Of a stretch of 12,243 nucleotides of DNA, positions 8,260-12,243 are shown piece by piece. Source of the stretch: Chloroflexota bacterium (lineage in GTDB: Bacteria > Chloroflexota > Anaerolineae > B4-G1 > SLSP01); the NCBI GenBank assembly GCA_022707665.1, contig JAKJAE010000055.1:1-12243 (forward strand). The letters are read 5' to 3'. The notes beneath the pieces are model-generated. The model made no database searches. It was given only the letters and a program-made list of their open reading frames with translations, and had not been told where the DNA came from. The stretch's first letter is position 1; every line of letters begins with the position of its first letter. A program made the translations under genes and the position numbers.

Positions 8260-8913
8260 GTGAACCCACTCAAGATGACGCCGACGCGCAGCAACCTGAT
8301 GGCTGCGCAGAAGACATTGGACTTCGCGCGCGAAGGGTATGACATCCTGGACAAGAAGCGTGAGGTGTTGCTGACCGAGCTGATCCACATTGCGCATGAT
8401 GCAACGCAGCTTCAGTCGGTTGTCTGGTCATTGCTTGCTGATGCCTATCGCGCGCTAGAGGAAGCCCGTCTGGCTATGGGGCGCGAGCACCTGGAGTGGG
8501 CGGCACTCTCTGTGAACAAGACGATTCGGGTGACCGTAACGCCGCGAAGTGTGATGGGCGTGCCGGTTCCTACCGTCAGCGCACAAGGGGGGCCGCCGGA
8601 GGTCTCCTGGGGGATGGGTAACACGACGGTTTCGCTGGATGAAGCCGCAGCTCGCTTTCGTCTGGTACTGGATCAGGTCCCGCAGCTGGCTGAGACGCTG
8701 ACGACGGCCTGGCGCTTGGCGCGGGACCTCCAGAAGACGCAACGGCGCGTCAATGCCCTGCAGCACGTCTTCATCCCTCAGTATGAGGAGACCGTTGCCT
8801 ATATTGAGGGGGTGCTGGAGGAGCGTGAGCGCGAAGAGCTCTTCCGTCTCAAGCGCGTCAAGTCCATGCACGGCGTGCACTACGACGAGGCCCGCGAGCA
8901 ACCGTCACCTTAG
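8260..8913 (+). CDS. atpD: V/A-type ATPase central-shaft subunit D
   Basis: This 217-residue protein matches subunit D, the long antiparallel coiled coil that turns inside the A3B3 head and transmits torque to C and the K ring. The N-terminal TPTRSNLMAAQKTL...DKKREVLL, central SVMGVPVPTV and C-terminal QRRVNALQHVFIPQY...RLKRVK segments are the three conserved blocks of the family. The GTG start is preferred because AGGTGAAG (8246-8253) sits 6 nt ahead and the preceding residues NPLK fit the family's short lead before PTR; ATG 8275 is the alternative and would remove five residues. It starts 12 bp after subunit B and closes the operon. No convincing terminator follows. Confidence 0.97.
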   Translation: MNPLKMTPTRSNLMAAQKTLDFAREGYDILDKKREVLLTELIHIAHDATQLQSVVWSLLADAYRALEEARLAMGREHLEWAALSVNKTIRVTVTPRSVMGVPVPTVSAQGGPPEVSWGMGNTTVSLDEAAARFRLVLDQVPQLAETLTTAWRLARDLQKTQRRVNALQHVFIPQYEETVAYIEGVLEEREREELFRLKRVKSMHGVHYDEAREQPSP

Positions 8914-8966
8914 GGTCACCCCTGGGTCGCTGCGTCCCTCCAACGGACCGTGTGGTATACACCGCC

Positions 8967-8997
8967 TTGTCCCGCCGTCGTCCAGTTCGGCTATACT
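8967..8997 (+). promoter_or_regulatory. Candidate promoter for the stress-protein/purine genes
   Basis: TATACT (8992-8997) matches the -10 consensus at 5 of 6 positions. TTGTCC (8967-8972) is a partial -35 with a 19-bp spacer, longer than ideal. The predicted start near 9004 would leave a leader of about 19 nt that contains the ribosome binding site GGGGAGGTG. The region is the only sizeable gap (109 bp) between the ATPase genes and what follows, so an independent start here is plausible. Read-through from the ATPase operon is also possible because no terminator is seen. Confidence 0.45.
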
Positions 8998-9022
8998 TGG
9001 TGTGTCGTAGGGGAGGTGACAT

Positions 9023-9499
9023 ATGCAGGCATCTTTGCCGGAGGCGAATCCGGGAGAGCACGTGAGTCCTTTCAGTCGCATCCTGGTGCCCATCGATGGG
9101 TCGGATGCTTCACTTCGTGCGGCCACGGTGGCCATACGAATGGCGGCAGTTCACGCGCTGCCTATGCTCGCGATCTATGTTGTGGATGTCGCGAGTTTGG
9201 ACCAGGTCGGAGCGGCATCGCGAGAGGGGGCCGTCGGCCTCAGCCAACAGCTTGAGGGGAAGGGCAGGCGCTACCTCGATTACGTCAAGTCTGTTGCCAA
9301 GCGCTATGGCGTGGACTGCACCACGCTGCTTCTGCGCGGCATCCCTCACGCTCAGATCACCGAGGTGGTACGCGATCGCGGAATGGACCTGGTCGTCCTG
9401 GGAGCAAGTATCAACCCCGGAAGATCCCGCGCTCTCACTGGCAGTACGGCGTGTGACGTGATCGCCTCCGTGCCATGTTCTGTTCTGTTCGTCAAGTAA
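9023..9499 (+). CDS. Universal stress protein (UspA family)
   Basis: This 158-residue single-domain protein has the UspA alpha/beta fold. FSRILVPIDGSDASLRAA at 17-34 is the first strand and turn with Asp25. LLLRGIPHAQITEVVRDRGMDLVVLGAS is the middle block, and GSTACDVIASVPCSVLFVK the end. The ATP-binding family loop is G-x2-G-x9-G-S/T. Here Gly127, Gly140 and Ser141 are in register, but the second Gly is Ile130 (Gly133 lies three residues on), so nucleotide binding is uncertain. ATG 9023 is chosen for GGGGAGGTG (9010-9018) just upstream; GTG 9062 (codon 14), with GGGAG nearby, would start closer to the family's usual N terminus. It lies 19 bp before the cyclohydrolase gene, so the two may share a transcript. 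Such proteins often accompany energy-stress responses; its target cannot be read from sequence. Confidence 0.93.
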   Translation: MQASLPEANPGEHVSPFSRILVPIDGSDASLRAATVAIRMAAVHALPMLAIYVVDVASLDQVGAASREGAVGLSQQLEGKGRRYLDYVKSVAKRYGVDCTTLLLRGIPHAQITEVVRDRGMDLVVLGASINPGRSRALTGSTACDVIASVPCSVLFVK

Positions 9500-9518
9500 C
9501 CCACCTCGAGGAAAGACT

Positions 9519-10196
9519 ATGGTGAACTTCGTAGAACGCGTCGATGACTTTGTCCGAATCCGCCGGGTGCTCGTGAGTGTTTCTGACAAGAGCGGGCTTG
9601 ACCAACTGATCCCGGGATTGCTCGACATCAACCCCGATACCCAATTCTACTCGACGGGGGGGACCTATCAGGCGCTCTCCCAGCTTCTTGGTTCGCGGGC
9701 TCTGAGATGCCTCACCTCGGTCGCGGAGTATACGGGCCAGCCCGAGACACAAGGGGGGCTGGTGAAGACTTTGGACTTCAAGATCTACCTGGGCCTGTTG
9801 ACCGAGACCTACAATGAGGCACATCAGGAAGATCTCAGCAGGACCGGTGCCCTGCCTATCGATATGGTCATCGTCAATCTGTACCCATTTGCAGCCACAA
9901 TAGCGCGGGAAGGTGTGACTGTCGAACAGGCACGTGCGAATATCGACATTGGTGGGCCGTGTATGCTTCGGGCTGCTGCGAAGAACTACCTACGTGTTGT
10001 GTCGGTTGTAGATCCTGCAGATTACGCGAACCTGCTGGCAGAGCTACGTGCTGGTGGGGGATCGCTGGACCTGTCCATCCGTTACCGATATGCGTGCAAG
10101 GCATTCCGCCATACTGCAGCCTACGATGCTGCGATTGCCGAGTACCTTGGGGCGCAGATCCCTGATGAAGTTCCGTCGGTCTATGCGCTGGGCTAG
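9519..10196 (+). CDS. purH: Stand-alone IMP cyclohydrolase (PurH N-terminal domain)
   Basis: This 225-residue protein corresponds to the MGS-like cyclohydrolase half of PurH, which closes FAICAR to IMP, the last step of purine synthesis. It has VSVSDKSGL (Ser20, Ser22, Lys24), YSTGGT (44-49), VKTL (Lys83), NLYPF (Tyr122), NIDIGG (Asp143) and RAAAKN (Lys155), the equivalents of residues lining the ATIC cyclohydrolase site. Differences from the usual GRVKTLHPKIHGGLLAR stretch are notable: the Arg before VKTL is Leu81, HPKIHGG is DFKIYLG, and the next helix is rewritten. It stops with TAG at the domain boundary. The transformylase half is a separate downstream gene in the same frame, but a second stop (TGA) lies just after the TAG, so this is not a single readthrough codon. 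GAGG at 9508-9511 precedes the ATG. Confidence 0.9.
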   Translation: MVNFVERVDDFVRIRRVLVSVSDKSGLDQLIPGLLDINPDTQFYSTGGTYQALSQLLGSRALRCLTSVAEYTGQPETQGGLVKTLDFKIYLGLLTETYNEAHQEDLSRTGALPIDMVIVNLYPFAATIAREGVTVEQARANIDIGGPCMLRAAAKNYLRVVSVVDPADYANLLAELRAGGGSLDLSIRYRYACKAFRHTAAYDAAIAEYLGAQIPDEVPSVYALG

Positions 10197-10316
10197 CGGC
10201 TTGGCACCCGGTGACCCAGGTCCAAGCTGGCGTGGTCAGTGGCCTCCGGCTGGCTCAATTGGGGGGACGGCCTGGCCAAGGCGTGGCTGTGCACACTACC
10301 AGGATTTGGAGGAGAG

Positions 10317-11567
10317 ATGGCAGATGATCTGAAGAAGGCATACCGAACCATCATGGGCGACAGCTTCCCTTCACGAATGGAGATCAGCTTCGTCGAGGAG
10401 GACCGGCGTACGACGCTCGTCTATGAAAAGGTGACGTGGGAGATCGAAGGCGAGCGGCGTGGACTGCGCTATGGGGAGAACCCAGGCCAGGAAGCAGCAC
10501 TCTATAGGCTTATCAACGGGAATCTGACGCTCGGGAATGTCACGACGATCGCACCCGGGCGACATCTGGTGTCGGACGCCGAGTTGCTCCAGTTCGGGAA
10601 ACACCCGGGGAAGATCAACCTGACGGACGCTGACAATGCGCTCAACATCCTGCGATTTCTGCCGGCCGAACGTCCGGCGGCGGCAGTGATGAAACACAAC
10701 AATCCTTCGGGCGTAGCTCTGGGTGCAACGCTCGAGGAGGCGTACACCAAGGCGGATCTCGCAGACCACATTGCGGCCTTCGGTGGGTGTATTGCGCTGA
10801 ATCAACCGGTTGATCGGGCTACCGCCGAGGCGATCGCTGAGCAGTATGCTGAGGTTGTGGTTGCGCCCGAGTTCGAGGAGAACACGGTGGGGATCCTCAG
10901 TGCGCGGAAGAACCTGCGCATCATGCGGATCTCGGCGATGGAGCGACTACAGACCTATAGCACTGAGCGGTTCGTGGATTTCAAGAGTCTCATCGATGGG
11001 TCGGTGATTGCGCAGCTCTCATTCCTGCCGCAGACCCGCAGCGCTGAGGACTTCCTGCCGGCCGAGGTGACGTACAAGGGTGCAACCTACCGGGTGAACC
11101 GCCCCCCAACGCCCGAGGAGATCGAGGATATGCTCTTTGGGTGGATGGTCGAAGCCGGCGTGAGCTCCAATTCCGTTCTGTACGTCAAGGACCGGGTGAC
11201 TGTGGGTATCGGCGCTGGCGAGCAGGACCGCGTCGGCGTGGCAGTGATCGCGCGCGACAAGGCCTACCGCAATATGGGTGAGCGGCTGGCATACACGCGT
11301 CACGGAACCTCGTACCGTTTCCTCGATCCTGAGGTGAAGGCTGCCATCGATGCAGAGGTAGCGACCGCCCATGGTGGCCTGAAGGGCGCCGTGATGGTGT
11401 CCGATGCCTTCTTCCCCTTCCGTGATGGTGTGGATGTGGGCCTTCAGGAAGGCGTGACAGCAGTTATCCAACCCGGTGGATCGCTGCGCGATCACGAAGT
11501 CATTGAGGCCGTGAACGAAGCCGGCGCTGCGATGGTCTTCACCGGGCAGCGGAGCTTCAAGCACTAA
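10317..11567 (+). CDS. purH: Stand-alone AICAR transformylase (PurH C-terminal domain)
   Basis: This 416-residue protein corresponds to the formyltransferase half of PurH, moving a formyl group from 10-formyl-THF to AICAR to make FAICAR for the neighbouring cyclohydrolase. Residues 1-48 are a leader containing the inter-domain linker of fused PurH. LRYGENPGQ (50-58) opens the domain, KHNNPSGVALG (126-136) holds catalytic Lys126 and His127, then SNSVLYVKDRVTVGIGAGEQDRV, SDAFFPFRDGVD and IQPGGSLRDHEVIEAVNEAG. About 25-30 residues near 328-355 have no counterpart in my memory of E. coli PurH. The C terminus is GQRSFKH instead of the usual RHFRH. ATG 10317 is preferred for GGAGGAG at 10308-10314; the frame is open back to GTG 10239, without a ribosome site. 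It lies 120 bp after the cyclohydrolase gene; no promoter was found in the gap. Confidence 0.92.
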   Translation: MADDLKKAYRTIMGDSFPSRMEISFVEEDRRTTLVYEKVTWEIEGERRGLRYGENPGQEAALYRLINGNLTLGNVTTIAPGRHLVSDAELLQFGKHPGKINLTDADNALNILRFLPAERPAAAVMKHNNPSGVALGATLEEAYTKADLADHIAAFGGCIALNQPVDRATAEAIAEQYAEVVVAPEFEENTVGILSARKNLRIMRISAMERLQTYSTERFVDFKSLIDGSVIAQLSFLPQTRSAEDFLPAEVTYKGATYRVNRPPTPEEIEDMLFGWMVEAGVSSNSVLYVKDRVTVGIGAGEQDRVGVAVIARDKAYRNMGERLAYTRHGTSYRFLDPEVKAAIDAEVATAHGGLKGAVMVSDAFFPFRDGVDVGLQEGVTAVIQPGGSLRDHEVIEAVNEAGAAMVFTGQRSFKH

Positions 11568-11596
11568 CCAGGCAGACGAGTGATTGGGCAACCAGG

Positions 11597-11625
11597 AGAC
11601 GCTGGGGCGGCTACCCGGCGTCTTT
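11597..11625 (+). terminator. Intrinsic terminator after the transformylase gene
   Basis: A 10-bp stem (AGACGCTGGG at 11597-11606 with CCCGGCGTCT at 11614-11623, one T-G wobble) encloses a 7-nt loop and runs into TCTTT. It begins 30 bp after the transformylase stop. The T-tract is short, but stem strength and position make it the best terminator in the window, ending the stress-protein/purine transcript. Confidence 0.75.
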
Positions 11626-11627
11626 GC

Positions 11628-11675
11628 GAGTGCCAAGTGCGGGCGGCGCGTTCCAGTGCCACGACCTTGGCACTC
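11628..11675. promoter_or_regulatory. Palindrome with extra half-site, candidate operator or RNA switch
   Basis: AGTGCCA-N6-TGGCACT (11655-11661 and 11668-11674) is a perfect 7+7 inverted repeat with 20-bp overall span. A third copy of the half-site, within GAGTGCCAAG (11628-11637), is a perfect 10-bp complement of CTTGGCACTC (11666-11675). The right arm can therefore pair with either left copy. As DNA this looks like a dimeric repressor operator plus auxiliary half-site; as RNA it could form two exclusive hairpins. It lies between the terminator and the start of the last gene, 19 bp before its ATG. The repeat is seen directly; the function is inferred. Confidence 0.5.
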
Positions 11676-11693
11676 TTGCTATAAGGAGGGGGG

Positions 11694-12243
11694 ATGGGCG
11701 ACGATAGCACAACCGGCGCCGCTATGCCGTGGTACCGGTGGGCGTTGAGGTGGGGCCAGACCAACATTACTGAGATTGATCCGATTCGATATGACATTGA
11801 TTGGTGGCGGCAGCAATGGCGGCGGACGCGAGTGCAGGGAGTGATCGTCAACGCTGGCGGCATCGTTGCGTATTACCCAAGCCGGTTCGAGCTCCAACAT
11901 AGGGCCGAGGCCCTGGGTGATCGCGATCTCCTGGGTGAGTTAGTCGCCGCAGCACGTGAGGAAGGCCTGGTGATCGTCGCACGGATGGATTCAAACCGCG
12001 CCCACGGGCCCTTCTTCGAGGCTCACCCTGATTGGTTCGCGCGCAGGCAGGATGGCGAGCCCTACCGCGCTGGTGCGCTGTACGTTGCCTGTATCCACAG
12101 TCCCTACTATGACACGTACTTGCCCGAGGTGCTGCGGGAGGTGATCGAGCGTTACCATCCCGATGGCTTTGCCGACAACAGCTGGAGTGGTCTGGGGCGC
12201 GATAGCATCTGCTACTGCGAGAACTGCAGGCAGGGCTTTCGTG
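11694..12243 (+). CDS. Glycoside hydrolase-like TIM-barrel protein, 3' end beyond window
   Basis: The first 183 residues are present and the frame is open to the window end. The protein resembles the hypothetical glycosyl hydrolase 6 group (PF14871, related to GH42/GH-A beta-galactosidase-like proteins). It shows GVIVNAGGIVAYYPS (49-63), MDSNRAHGPFFEAHPDWFAR (98-117), VACIHSPYYDTYLPEVLREV, and RYHPDGFADNSWSGLGRD (153-170). These correspond to successive strands of a TIM barrel with acidic and aromatic residues at strand ends. Cys173, Cys175 and Cys178 (CYCENC) recall the metal-binding cysteines of GH42. No signal peptide is present, so a cytoplasmic sugar-processing role is likely. AAGGAGGGG (11683-11691) supports ATG 11694. 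It is preceded by a terminator and a palindrome, suggesting its own regulation. The substrate cannot be told from this part. Confidence 0.8.
   Translation, partial: MGDDSTTGAAMPWYRWALRWGQTNITEIDPIRYDIDWWRQQWRRTRVQGVIVNAGGIVAYYPSRFELQHRAEALGDRDLLGELVAAAREEGLVIVARMDSNRAHGPFFEAHPDWFARRQDGEPYRAGALYVACIHSPYYDTYLPEVLREVIERYHPDGFADNSWSGLGRDSICYCENCRQGFR

Noticed and set aside
8914..8960. Terminator after the ATPase operon
   Set aside because: Only very short inverted repeats without a T-tract were found.
10239..10316. Upstream extension of the transformylase to GTG 10239
   Set aside because: No ribosome binding site, and the extra 26 residues match nothing in the family, whereas ATG 10317 has GGAGGAG.
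11668..11680. TGGCAC followed by TTGCT as a sigma54 promoter
   Set aside because: The GG-to-GC distance is 9 bp instead of the 12 needed for -24/-12 elements, and TGGCACT is explained by the palindrome.

Overview
The window is a high-GC bacterial segment in which every recognisable gene reads on the + strand. Its core (211-8913) is a complete nine-gene operon for a V/A-type (rotary, archaeal-like) ATPase/ATP synthase. A universal stress protein and a two-gene form of the last two purine-synthesis steps (PurH activities) follow. The 5' part of a gene for a GH-A/TIM-barrel-like glycoside hydrolase relative closes the window. A bacterial V/A-ATPase, stand-alone IMP cyclohydrolase and AICAR transformylase, and this type of hydrolase together suggest a Chloroflexota-like (Anaerolineae-type) or similar deep-branching bacterium. 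This is a judgement from remembered families; no search was run.

Layout. 1-210: no gene; an extended -10 promoter (TGcTATAAT) and a leader of about 85 nt. 211-8913: subunits G/H, C, I, K, F, E, A, B, D, all tightly packed, with ATGA stop/start overlaps at F/E, E/A and A/B. G/H and E are peripheral-stalk coiled coils. I and K form the membrane motor. C, D and F form the central axle and its socket. A and B form the catalytic hexamer. 8914-9022: spacer with a candidate promoter and no convincing terminator. 9023-9499: universal stress protein. 9519-10196: IMP cyclohydrolase. 10317-11567: AICAR transformylase. 11568-11693: an intrinsic terminator, then a 7+7 palindrome with an extra half-site. 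11694 to the window end: partial glycoside hydrolase-like CDS.

Nothing here is a demonstrably new system. The points most worth following are the non-standard subunit order, the four-helix K subunit with a single carboxylate and no visible sodium ligands, the cleanly split PurH with substitutions in the cyclohydrolase active-site region, and the overlapping palindrome/half-site array in front of the last gene. No tRNA, rRNA, CRISPR array, insertion sequence or minus-strand gene was seen.
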